Shown piece after piece: positions 1 through 11,400 of a DNA stretch of 64,000 nt. Position 1 is the first letter of the stretch, and every line of letters starts with the position of its first letter. Source of the stretch: Cheilinus undulatus (lineage: Eukaryota > Chordata > Actinopteri > Labriformes > Labridae). The position numbers and the translations under genes were made by a program. The notes under the pieces are model-generated. The model saw nothing but the letters and a program-made list of their open reading frames with translations. It made no database searches and was not told the origin of the DNA. The DNA is taken from NCBI RefSeq assembly GCF_018320785.1, contig NW_024571693.1, positions 1 to 64,000 on the forward strand, read 5' to 3'.

Positions 1-413
1 TAGAACCATGCCTGAGCATGATTGCTCCCCTTCTCCTCTCTCTCTCTCTCCCCTTGGTCTGCATTTTCTGTCAAGATGAAGAAAGAAGAAGATGCACTCC
101 AATAAGGAGCCTCTTCCATATCTACTTGCTACTCAGAGGTTAAATGGCCCTGAGGTGTGTGGATACACAGTTGACTATCCTGTACTCAGGCATGGTTGCC
201 TCCAGCGTACTATGTTCAGATAGGGGGACTTGTGTCCGGTGTCTGAGTATGGTACGCTTGCATTCACGCTGACCAAATGAAACAGACTTAGAGCTTGAGT
301 GTAATAAATCCAGGCCCTTGTCCCTGATGTAAAGCACTCTAACTGAGCCTTCTTTAATATCTGTAACACTGAAATGATGAACACTAAGAATAGGCAGTTA
401 AATGGCGATACCA

Positions 414-1624
414 CAGTGTTACTAAACCCTGCTCAACCAAAGAGCCAAATTGTTGAAAAACACCTTTGTAGGAGCCACAATCTAAGGGGTGAAAAGTGGC
501 AAAAATGGCTTGAAGTAGCAATAAAAATAAGTTAAAGGGGGCAAAAATGGTCCACTAGTGGCAAAAACATGGCAAAAAAAAGGAAAGAAAAGTCACTAAA
601 ATGGGCAAAAAACAGTCAAGAGGGGCTAAAAAAGGGCTAAAAAAATATGAAACAGTTGCTATTTAATGGCAAAAATGTAGCTTAAATGGGAAAAAATTAT
701 GAAAAGGGAAAAAATGGGATAAAAGTGGCTAAAAGAAGTTGCAAAAATGGACAAAAAGGAGGATACAAGTGGAATTTAACGGCAAACAGTAGCTTAAATG
801 GACAAGAAGTGTTAAAAAAAAAATGAACAGAGGCAAAAATGGGAAAAAATGTCAAGCAGTGGCAAAAATGGGAAAAAAATGGGGAAGGAGGTACCCCATG
901 GCAAAAGGTAGCTTAAATGGTGGTGAAAAAATGGTGAAAAGAGGCAAAAATGAGATGAAAGTGGCAAAAATGGGCAAAAAAATGGGCAAAAAAGAGGTAC
1001 TTGATGGCAAAAGGTAGCTTAAATAGGCAAAAAGTGGCAAAAAAAAGTGAAAAGGGCAAAAAAAGAGAGAGGTGGCAAAAAGAAGTGGCAAAAATGGGCA
1101 AAAAAATGGGGAAAAAGGGGGTACTTAATGGCAAAAGGTAGCTTAAATGGGCAAAAAGTAGTGACAAAAAGGTGAAAAGGGGCAAAAATGGGGGAAAAGA
1201 TGTTCAAAAAGAAGTGGCAAAAATCGGGTGAAAAATGTGAAAAGGGGTACTTAATGGCAAAGGTAGCTTAAATGGACAAAAAGTGTTGATAAAAATGTGA
1301 AAAGGGGCAAAAATGGCGAAAAGAAGTGGCAAAAATAGGCAAAAAAGTAGGGAAAAGTGGTTTGAATGGCAAAGGTAACAATCGCGTGAAAAGTCGCACA
1401 AAATGGTGAAAAAAGGCAAAAATGGGATAAATGTGGCATAAACGGGACAATTATGTTTGACAGTTAAAGCCTTCTGTACAAGTCTGGGAAACAAACTGAT
1501 TTATGTGATTAACTTCTGAGGTCAAAGTTTCCCTTTTTAAGGTTTTCTGTGGGAATAATAGTTCAAATTAAGACATAGAAGAGCCACAAATAATCACAAA
1601 AGAGCCACATGTTAAGTATCACTG
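414..1624 (+). mobile_element. non-autonomous hAT-like element with internal minisatellite
   Basis: A 1,211-bp element is flanked by a perfect 8-bp target duplication, CGATACCA (406-413 and 1625-1632). Its ends are imperfect inverted repeats (CAGTGTTACTAAAC on the left; CAGTGATACTTAAC reading inward from the right). An 8-bp duplication and CAG-type ends fit the hAT superfamily. Both ends carry AGAGCCA(CA) words, and the interior (about 490-1450) is a degenerate minisatellite of GTGGCAAAAATGGG-like units with a larger repeat marked by 'cttaatggcaaaaggtagcttaa'. No transposase frame is present; open frames here are translated low-complexity sequence. Confidence 0.8.
490..1450 (+). repeat. GTGGCAAAAATGGGCAAAAA-type minisatellite
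   Basis: Degenerate tandem array of 15-25-bp units rich in AAAAATGGGCAAAAA. It is the interior of the hAT-like element at 414-1624. Confidence 0.85.
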
Positions 1625-1632
1625 CGATACCA

Positions 1633-3540
1633 TATCCCACGCTATCAAAAAGCTGCCATAGTATTGCTTTAATTGCCATAATGAAGACAGCGCTGTGTAA
1701 TGAGTGATTTATGATAAATTTCCTTTAAAATATGTGTCCTTATCCACGAGCAGCACCACTGACTGAGTGTGAAGATGCTTTAACTTTGATAAAATAAATC
1801 CTGCCAATGATTTTGGGCCAATTTGGCAGTGTGCACATATATACATAAGGGCATTTTTTAAAAGTGGTAAAAGGGATGTGACTAACTGCAGAAATCCTGG
1901 GATTAGCCGTAGTTTCATCAAATGTTGTAAAATTTAAATTTCTAGACCAAACCTCCATCCAAACAGATTTCACCCCCTCCCTTAAAAATCAACGCTACAA
2001 TTAACCCTGTCCTTTATGTGCTATTTTGGAATAATGTCCTGATTCGATCTTAAAGAGGTGAGCAGGTGGGAAAAGCAAAACCAGAGCCACCATTATCACC
2101 ACTTTCAGCACCTCAAAGCCACCAGTGTGTGCAGCTGGGAAAACAAAGCATTCCCCAGTGACAGAGAGGAACCTTCTGACCGAACGCTGGAGATGGAGGA
2201 TCAGATAGAAGACGGAAAACCAAACATCCTCTCCTCCGTCAGCATGAGATCACACCTTCAGCCTTCCATCAGGTAGAAAGCCCCCACAGCTGCCTTTATG
2301 AGCCTTTTAAAGGTGTCTATGTGGAGGCTATCATTATTGACATACTGCTGTAAAACAGCTTTGATGTTACATTTGTTACTGTCTGCATGTCTAATCAGTG
2401 TGAGCACGGTTCGAGACGCTGGCAGGATAAAAAGGAGTAATTACAGATAAAAACTCAGAGGTAAACGCGGTGCAGAGATGTCCCGAGGCTCAAATAAAGA
2501 CAAGCGCCAAGAGTTTGTTTAGAGAAGACTGTGGTGAAGCTGATGTTTATTCAACCTGAGCAGACAAAACCTCATTCTTCTCCTGAATACACAAGGTTCT
2601 TTCAGGAATGACCAAATATGGGCATAGGCAATCTGCAGGGTTCTATATACCTGGTAGTAATTGATGGAAATACAGCTGGACAATTAAACACAAGAAATGG
2701 CCTAGATTCTAGGAGTAAGAGCCATCCAGTAAAAGAAAGGTTTAGGCCAATCAACACCCCCCTGCTGCTACAACGACAGGTGTGGGAACAAACCGAGCTC
2801 CCGCCCTCTTCCTGTCCAGTTTGGAGGTCTTTGAAGGTCCAGTGTCCATTCATTTGACCCACCCAAAAAACTCCAGCCCCTTCATTTAAATCCTTTCATC
2901 CATGAGCGTCCCAAAGAGTGACGAAGCTAAAGGCCGAATTTAGAGATGAATTCATGCCCAGCATGGTTTATTTGTGTTCAAAATTTGTTTTCAAGTGAAG
3001 TAAAGCTGATATAAGTCACAACAAAGCCCGGTTAAATCACCTGTAATTCGGCTGAGCCAGACACGTTCTTCTCTCAAAGCCAAACAGTGAGTCTTCATCA
3101 CGGCTTAACTACAGCATCCAGGTTTACACCGTAATCAGCAGGTTCACTAGGAGGAAACCACAGCGGGATTTCATAGATTGTTTTTCTAGAGACACTGCTC
3201 TAACTTACAACCTGCTTTGTTTTTATGGGAACTCATGTTTGCTTTCCCACTTCCCACTCATGACTGGACTGTTGAATGTGTATTTAAAGTTGATCCAGCT
3301 TGTGAAAAACAAGGTCTGATTTCTGTTTTAGGCCGCCTGGCATTGCACAAAACATCTGCAGTAAGGGAAATAAGAAATCTATTCAATATTTCACAAATAA
3401 CACTCCAAATAAGAAAGCATGACTCAATAGTATTTTCTGTAATTAGTATCAAGGCCATCTATAAGGGGAGATAAAGGTGGAAAGCTTTCTGGGGGGGCCC
3501 ATGGAGGTCAAGAAAATCATGGTCCATTGTAAAGTTAAGC
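1633..3540. other. no gene recognised
   Basis: Mixed-composition DNA. Short frames at 2058-2276 (+), 2602-2862 (-) and 3217-3474 (+) lack recognisable domains, splice context or a family match by eye. I see no RNA gene. Confidence 0.5.
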
Positions 3541-3569
3541 TTTGAGAACCAAATTTTTACTCAGAATGA

Positions 3570-4740
3570 AGGCTAAAAATGGGAAAAGTTGGCTGTTAAA
3601 AGTTGGTTTGAAATGGTGAAAGAGTGGCAAAAATTGACATAAAGTGGCAAGAAATTGGTTATAAGTGGCAAAAATGAGCAGTAAATATGGTAAAAAGAAA
3701 TTAAAAAGTGGCTAAAATGATTTAGAATAGGATAAATGGGTTAAAGTGGCTAAATTTGGTGGAAATAAGCAGTAAAAAAGTGGTTAAAGAGTAACAAAAA
3801 CAGGTTAAATGAGGCAAAAAGGATTAGAAGCTGCTAATATGGGATAAGAAAGGAAAAAAGTTGCAAAACTGGGTGCTAAAAATGGAGAAAAGTGGCGAAA
3901 TTGGGTTTAAAGTGGAAAAATTGGGTTAAGATGGGCACAAAACTGGATAAAGTGGCAAATATAGGCAGTAAAATGGTGAAAAGCCAAAATAAAGCAGCAA
4001 AAATTGATAAATAGTGGCACAAAATTGGCTGAAAGTCTTAAAAATGAGCAGTGACATGGTGAAAAGCAGTAAAAAAGTGGCAAAAGATTACCAAAAGTGA
4101 CACAAAATTTGCTATAGGTGGGAAAATGGGTTCTAAGTGGCACGAAATTGGCTTAAAGTGGCAAAAATTGGCAGTACAATGTGGTAAAACATGGCAAAAA
4201 AATGTATACTAATGGCACATAATTGGCTAAAAATGGAAAAATTGGGTTGAAAATGGCACAAAATAGCCTTGGGTTAAAAAAAGGCACAAGATATGCTTAA
4301 AGTGGTCAAAATGAGCGGTAAAATGGTGAAAAGTGATTAAAAAGTGGCGAAAAAATTATTAAAAGTGACATAAACTTTGCTAAAAGTGGAAAAATGGGTT
4401 TTAAGTGGCACAAAAATGGGGTTTAAAGTTGGCTAAAAGTGGGAAAATGGGCAGTATAATGTTACCGTGGGAAAACGTGGCAAAAATTGATTAATAGTGG
4501 CACAAAACTGGCTTAAAGTGGAAAAATCGGTTTAAAAATGACACAAAATTGGCTAAAAATTGAAAAATTGGGTTGAAAGTGGCACAAAAATAGGTTAAAG
4601 TGGAAAAATGGGATATAATTTGTACAAAACTGGCTGAATTTGGCAAGAATGAGCAGTATAGTGGTGAAAAGCAGGGAAAAGGTGGCAAACACTGATTTAG
4701 TGTGAAAACAAATGTTGCAAAAAAAGTGAAGGTCATGGAC
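3570..4740 (+). repeat. long AAAGTGGCAAAAAT minisatellite array (copy A)
   Basis: About 1.2 kb of degenerate AAAGTGGCAAAAAT, GGGTTTAAAGTGG and GAGCAGTAAAATGGTGAAAAG units. The order of unit variants matches the array at 6375-7430, so the two are copies of one long array and not independent slippage products. Confidence 0.85.
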
Positions 4741-4749
4741 CAAGCTACA

Positions 4750-6370
4750 ACCATCGCATCAAGAACTGCAGCCTCTGTGTTTGGGCCTCTGTTCTACCAT
4801 CTGAGCTAAACTGGTGCCCCGTGTTTCATTTCCTGATTAATTTTATGCGTAAACTGTCCTTCATGGAGTTTTTTTTCCCAAGCAATAATTCCTGAACACA
4901 CTAAATTTCTGCATAAAATGGCAAATAAAAAGCTTTAAAGTACCAAACTTCACAAAAGCATCCAGTGTGTTTAACCTAGCCTGCAGCTATAATAAAACTT
5001 TATACACACAAGTGAAGTTTCCACATTTAAACGGACCATATTGTTAAAAATGTGTCACATTTATGGGCGTCAACAGTTCCTTTATAAAACAGATATTCCT
5101 CTTTGCAGAAACACCGTCATGTTCAGACAGGCTGAAGCAGCTGTGCTGGAAAAAGTCGACAGTAAAATCCTGATAAATAATCGCTCCGACATTTTCCTTC
5201 TGATGTAATCATCAGGTAAATATCTCATGTTTTATCTTCTCTTTACATCCTGTATCTACACCACACAGCTACTAATTTACGCTGCTTTTATTAGCCTCAT
5301 TTGTTTTGGTAAAATATAGCTTCATATATCAGGGAAACACGGCTGTGAGGCCACCCAGGAGAAACGTGTGCAGCAGCATACTTCAGAGCGCTTACATGTT
5401 GTGTCAACAGAGAGGCGTTATATATCTGTTAAAGGCGGATAGAGAAAACAAAGATGATGTTAATTTGATGATTAGCTGGAGGGAAAATCCACGTTAACTT
5501 CTGCTGACGGTGAATAATCTGTTAATGATACTCCGTGTTTGACAGGAATCTCCTTTTATGGTCGAGTCACTTTCTGCAACCTCATTCACCCTCTGAATTT
5601 CCTACATTTCCCATAAACCCTTGAAGTCTTTGATAAAAATGATGCTAAGTCCTTATTTCTTATGAAAGTGTTTGCTTTTACTAAATATGTGCGATTTCAA
5701 TCTTTAATATGAGTAAATAAATGAATAATCAAGTATTTTTTTAAAAAACCTAAATTTGCATGATCAAAGCATCATGTTCCTGTAACTATGGTAACAAACG
5801 GCACCAGTTTCTGTTCCCTACACAACAAAACTTTGTGTGGAGTCAATAAAAACAACCATAAAAGGTCTAATATGTGCAGCTGAAGTTAATGAGAAACAGC
5901 AGAATCGAATAATTTCCAGTCAGCAGTTTTGTCTCTGTGTTGAAATAAAAGCTGTCTTGTGTTGCTGCATTGTTTTCTGAAGCTCCAACTGTGGGTGGCA
6001 ACTGGCAGCTTCTGCTATTTTCTTCACAGATTTTGCTCACTGTTTCTGAGTAACCCCACTATAAGACAATGAGATTGGAGCAAAGTCCGTACCCTTAAAT
6101 CCTCAGCATATTCAAATGCACCGTTATTTCCACTGGAGTAGTTTGTACGGAGCAGGTGCACCCCTGCTGGACTCGGTGGTGACGTTCCCCATTTCAGCTC
6201 GTCACTGTGGAACTTATTCCTGTTGATCTTGCAGAAAGGTTAGCAAGAAGTCAGCCAGTCCTGTGTTGAACAGCAAAAACATGGAGAAACTTCACAGCCT
6301 TCAGGATACCAGAGAATAAAGTAGAAGGAATTTAATCATTTTAAAGAACAAATAATGAAGTATTGGTGGA
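4750..6370. other. no gene recognised
   Basis: AT-rich sequence between two minisatellite arrays. The small frame at 5306-5497 has no recognisable domain. No RNA gene or clear transposon end seen. Confidence 0.45.
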
Positions 6371-6374
6371 AGGG

Positions 6375-7430
6375 AGGCTAAAAATGGGCAAAAATGGCAG
6401 TTAAAAGTTGTTTAGAGGTGGTGAAAAAGTGGCAATAATTGACATTAAGTGGTAAGAAATTGGCTATAAGTGGCAAAAATGAGCAGTAAATAAGGTAGCA
6501 TTTAAAAATTGGCAAAAATGATTTTGAATTGGATAAAGGGGTTAAAGTTGTGAGAAGTGGCAGAAATAAGCAGAAAAAAAGGAGTTTAAGAGAAACAAAA
6601 ACAGGTAACATGAGGCAAAAGAGGTTTGGAGCAGCTAATAAGAGTTAGGAAAAGATAAAAAGTTGCAACAATGGGTGGTAAAAATGGTGAAAAGTGGCAA
6701 AAATGGGCAGTAAAATGGTGAAAAGCCATAATAAAGCGGCAAAAATTGATAAATAGTGGCACAAAATAGGCTTGAAGTCTTAAAAATGAGCAGTATTATG
6801 GTGAAAAGTGTAAAAAAGTGGCAAAAATGTATTAATAGTTACACAAAATTGGCTAAAAGAAGGAAAATAGGTTTAAAATGGTGCTAAATTAGGCAAAAAT
6901 TGGCAGTAAAAGGGTTAAAGGGGTAAAAACTTGGCAATAATAATAATGGCACAAAGTTTTACTAAATATGAAAAAATTTGGTTGAAAATGGCCCAAAATT
7001 GGCTAAAAGTTGAAATATTTTGATTGGAAATGGCACAAACTGGCCTTACAGTGGAAAAATTGGGTTGAAAATGGCACAAAATAGCCTTAAAGTGGAAAAT
7101 TGGGTTTAAAAAGGCACAAAATTGGGTTAAAGTGGTAAAAATGAGCAGTAAAATGGTGAAAAGCGGTAAAAAGTGGCAAAAAAAATTATTAATAGTGACA
7201 CAAAATTTGCTAAAAGTGGAGCAAAATTGGGTTTAAAGTGGAAAAATTGGTTAAAATTTGTGCGAAAGTGCGAAAATGGGCAGTACAATGTTACCGTGGA
7301 AAAACGTGGCAAAAATTGATTAATGATGGCACAAAATGGGCTAAAAATGGAAAAATTGGATTGAAAATGTCACAAAATAGCCTAAAAGTGGAAAAATTGG
7401 TTTAAAAAGGAGCAAAAGTGGCTTAAATTG
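6375..7430 (+). repeat. long AAAGTGGCAAAAAT minisatellite array (copy B)
   Basis: Parallel to the array at 3570-4740: both open with 'gctaaaaatggg', then 'gttaaaagttg', then a 'gacatwaagtgg' unit, then 'aaaatgagcagtaaata', with an offset near 2.8 kb. Shared unit order implies duplication of the whole array. Confidence 0.85.
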
Positions 7431-7434
7431 GCAG

Positions 7435-8510
7435 CTCTGTTCGTTTTGTACACACTCTGCTTTACTTCTGGTCAAATGTGATGCTTGCCATCCTCTAGCT
7501 TATCCAAAAGCAGAAGGTGACACTTCTGCTAAACTTTGCATCCATACTGTTTGACCTCCAGGTCAAAACCTGGACTGTGGAGCATGCCCAGAACACCAAG
7601 TCTAGTCTGGTTAATTTGGAGCGTATAGATGCAAGAAAAAAAGCATATTGTGTTAGTGTGACTCTGGTAAATCATTTAGCACTATGTCAGTCATGCATGC
7701 ATTCACAAAGTCCAGTTTTAGCCGGGAAGCACAATAACTTGACTTCTACTAACTGAATGAAGAATCTTGACATGTTGGCAAAATGATTTCAGAAAAATGT
7801 TCTCCCTCTTCACAGAAAAAGGTTGCAGAACTAAAACAACAAGAACAGAAACAGCTGCATCAACCACAGCTGCTTCAAAAAGGTTTTAATAGATGCACCA
7901 GACTGAATTCTTGTGTAAAGTTTACCCAATCAGCTCTGCACATTCTCTGTCTCTACATGTATATGTGGGCATGCCTAAATGTCAGCATCACGTCTGTGTG
8001 TTTTGTATAGAGTGTGTGAGTGTGTGAGCATGCAGTCAGCAGAAAACACAAACCACAGCCAGGTAAAGCAGGCGGTATGGATGAAGAGCGTCTGTTTCCA
8101 CGGGAGGGAACCAACAAGCCCTGAAGAAGGGAAAATCTGAGCAAACCGCAAATTACCACCTTACACACTCACACAAACACACACTTAATCTGCTGCACAA
8201 CACAACAACACACTGACAAGCACCTGCACAAGCAACATCCCTCACCTGCATGAACTTTAATTCTGAACTCTAATCCTAAAAATTAAGCCTTTTGAAGTGA
8301 AGATCGGCCAAACATGGAGAATGCATTTAAACACAAGCCAGCACATGTGGACAAAATCATGGCTGGATAGATCTGAATGTGTGGTACATGCCTGTGGGAT
8401 TAGAGAACCAGGGCACCAGGTCGCTGCACAAAAGGCTCTGTTAATGAAATAATAACATTTTGTGTTTTTGGGTCAATAATAATAATAATAAAATAATCAA
8501 TGTGCTGCAA
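7435..8510. other. no gene recognised
   Basis: The frames at 7517-7756, 7783-8010 and 7953-8168 show no domain and no splice context that I can defend. Contains short TG/CA-rich stretches near 8010 and 8160 and an AAT run near 8475. Confidence 0.45.
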
Positions 8511-8514
8511 ACTG

Positions 8515-10420
8515 CAGAAGAAAAAAATGGCAAAACTGTAAAAAAAAGGAAAAGCATGACAAAGGGATACAAAATGGCGCTAAAATTACCACGAGAGTGC
8601 AAAACAACCTAAAGGATTCTGAGAGATAGAGAGACAGATGTTAGATGACCCTAAGATGTATAAGGACTACAGAAACATCCAAAGTGAAGGTAGGATGCAA
8701 AACGAGAGCAAAAGAATGCAAAATTACCGAAAAGTCTTACAAACGAACTACAGAACAATGCAAAATAACAACAAAGGGATGCAAAATCACCACAAAATGA
8801 TACAAAGCAATACAAAATACACACAAAATTATGCAAAATATATAGAAAGGACTACAAAATGACCACAAAATGATGCAAAATTATTAAAAGAGGATGCCTC
8901 ATGACCACAATTGTTTCTATAATGCAACAAAAATACAAAATGATTCAAGAATATCTCCCAAAAGACACAGAAAATCCCCAGCTGGATGCAAATTAGGGTT
9001 GGGCAATTAATGGCAAATTAGATTAAATTGCAATATGGCCAAATCATACAGGGTGCAATATTTCTTTAACCTGAAATTTTTGTCAAAATACCAGTTTACA
9101 ACTTTTTTTTGCAGCAGAGATATCATGCATTACAGAACATGCAATCATCCACATGCAATTTTTTAACATAGTCTACAATAATCCTATGTTTTTGTACGTT
9201 TTCTTATTGAATATGAGAAAGACATAAAAATTACAACTCCCTTCACAATCTCAATTCCTATCCAGTTTGCAATAGGAGTCAAAATCATCACAATTAGATA
9301 TATTTCAAAATTGCTCAGCTCTAGTTTTATCAAATATTGTGTTGGTTATAATATAAAATGATTTATTCCTTGTGTTTGTTGGTAAAAAAAAAGAACATAA
9401 TATAAGGAACTTAAGAAATAATCACATATCAAATTGCAACTGCAATACCAGGGGGAAAATCGCAATTAGATTATTTTTCCAAATTGTTCAGCCCTGATGC
9501 AAATAACTAATAGGCTAGATACAAAACATGAATGGAATATGCAAAAAGATGCAAATGGGAAAAATGTTAAAATAATCAGCATAAGGGGGATACAAAATCA
9601 TGAGAAAGAATATGTAAATAACCAAAGAAAAAACAATTTATCATCTAAAAAAATGCAAAATGAACATAAGTGATAAAAACTAGCAAGAGGAAAGATGCTC
9701 AGTGACAGCCAAATGTTGCAAAATAGCAAAAAAAGAATTAAAAAAAAAAAAAAGCTGCATGAGGATGTAAATTGGACACTGAAGGATATCAAATGGATAC
9801 AAAGGGATCCAAAATAACCATAAAGTTAAGTTAAACCACTAGTTAGGTGCTTAGAAGTTTCATGAATCAAAATTGTCTCCAGAAGATCTAAAGGAAATAA
9901 AAAGGCTACATAATGGCAACAAACAGCTGCAGAGTAACCATACTCAGATTGGGTTAAAGAACACAAAATGACCACTTAACAGCCAAGCTGCTGCACAGAA
10001 AGATGCCTCAGTGCAATAAAATGATGTAGTGTGGAAAGTAGGGATGCAAAATTAACACAGGGATGCAAAATGACCAGAGAGAATACGCTCAATAGTGGAA
10101 AATGACCCAAATATCAAAAAAGGAATGCAATAAACCACAGCTGTAACCAGCTGGCACAAAAGGATGCAAAATGCCAAAAATGAATACATATATCTAAAAA
10201 ATAACATAAAATGACCACAAGACATATAAATTGGCCTGCAGAAAGATGTAAGATGGCTTAAACAGCTGCACAATAGCTTTTAGAGGATAGGTAATGATGG
10301 CCTAATTTTTAAAATGACAACAAAAGACCTAAAGATAAAAGAGCTGAACGTGCAAGGAAATGGTGGCAGAATAACAGTAAAAGGAGGCAAAAAGGCAACT
10401 AAAAGACTTCTTAGAGCCAT
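8515..10420 (+). repeat. degenerate GATGCAAAATNACC/ACAAAA repeat array
   Basis: Nearly 2 kb of loosely repeated 'gatgcaaaat', 'accacaaaa' and 'ggatgc' words, interrupted by a hAT-like element at 8994-9496. Open frames here (for example 8638-8862) are translated repeat, rich in Q, N, M and K. Confidence 0.75.
8994..9496. mobile_element. non-autonomous hAT-like element (TAGGGTTGGGCAATT ends)
   Basis: A 503-bp insert flanked by a perfect 8-bp duplication ATGCAAAT (8986-8993 and 9497-9504). The ends read TAGGGTTGGGCAATT and, inward from the right, CAGGGCTGAACAATT. Length, duplication size and ends fit a short non-autonomous hAT element. No coding capacity. Confidence 0.85.
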
Positions 10421-10424
10421 GTCT

Positions 10425-11050
10425 GTATCCATGACCCTCCAGTGTGACCTTAGCTAGATGGAGAGGTTTCTACATGTCAGTTTTCAGGATCTAATTGGCA
10501 GTAAATGCTATAAATGCAAAAGGAAAAAACACCTGGCGTTTGATCATTACATCCTATTTTTGCAGTACTTAGTAAAAACAGGTCAGAGCATGATTGCATG
10601 AGTGCAGAGATTAAATTTCAAACAAGTCCACAGACGGTAAAGTTAAAGTATATTACTGACAGCGCACGAGATGCTGAGAGCTGTTCATGATTCCTAATGG
10701 ACAAGTTCAGACATAAACACCAACCACAACCTCATTCCGACCTGAGGAACCAAGCTTTGAGATCATGTGCCAGCACAGAACCAGTGAATTATTCAGAGAA
10801 AGCAGATAAAAAAGCCAACATTTGAATTAAATATAGCCTGGGGGGTTCTTACATGAAGTACTTTGATTTTCATGGTTAACTACTAGCTTTACTGCTGGCA
10901 TTTTCACATTGTTCAGCGATATTTCTGCGCATTTTCTTCAATATTTTGGTAAGAAGTTCGACCTTTTAGCTGTTTAATTCCCTTTAAACAGTCAATAAAC
11001 AATTTAAACATAACATAAAAAGAATTTATGTTACAAACCGTGCTGTTTCC
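10425..11050. other. no gene recognised
   Basis: AT-rich sequence to the left of the candidate signal-peptide exon at 11054-11147. It would be intron 1 of that gene if the exon is real. No Ig or other domain exon was found in it. Confidence 0.4.
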
Positions 11051-11053
11051 TAC

Positions 11054-11147
11054 CTCTTCGCTGTGTTTTTATCTGTTCCACCACCAACAGCAGCAGCAGG
11101 ATGCAGCTCCTCAGCTTCAATATCGACCACCTGTCGCGCGAGCCCAT
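11054..11147 (-). CDS. candidate first coding exon: signal peptide, gene not identified
   Basis: On the minus strand an ATG at 11147 opens a 94-bp frame, starting MGSRDRWSILKL and followed by a hydrophobic stretch (SCILLLLLVV), then a charged EQIKTQRR end. This is a classic secretory signal or signal-anchor. It stops at a good splice donor (CGAAGAG|GTAGGAAA, GT at 11053-11052) in phase 1, the usual phase for a signal exon that precedes an extracellular domain. It sits at the edge of the only CpG-rich, GC-rich stretch (11.05-11.40 kb) in an AT-rich region, as expected for a promoter and first exon. The rest of the gene should lie to the left, but I found no second exon among the repeats down to position 1; it may have a long first intron extending past the window. 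The family is unknown. An overlapping longer frame (11050-11241, another phase) is less signal-like. Confidence 0.45.
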
Positions 11148-11400
11148 CCTCGGGAAGGTTTACGACGGTTGGCACGAAGAAAAAAAATAAAATAAAATAA
11201 AATCCTTTCAGAGTTTCTTTTGAAGAGTTTTCATCGTTCAACGGCTGTTAAAAAGAAAATAAATCACCGTGTGAGAAGTTTCGCCCTCCTCCTGGCTACC
11301 TGTGGAGGCTGTGGGCACCTTTACTATTACTAGAAGTTTGGGAGCGCGAGGAGGGACGTCGTCGAGCGGGAGGGGGTAGCGTAACTTCCTGCGAGGCGTC
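11148..11400 (-). promoter_or_regulatory. CpG-rich candidate promoter of the 11.1-kb exon
   Basis: Contains many CpG dinucleotides (for example GCGCGAGGAGGGACGTCGTCGAGCG near 11345) in a window otherwise depleted of CpG, immediately upstream of the candidate minus-strand signal-peptide exon. No TATA box at a convincing distance. Confidence 0.35.

Noticed and set aside
823-1494. Cluster of open frames on both strands with K/G/M- or F/P/H-rich products
   Set aside because: Translated minisatellite inside the 414-1624 element.
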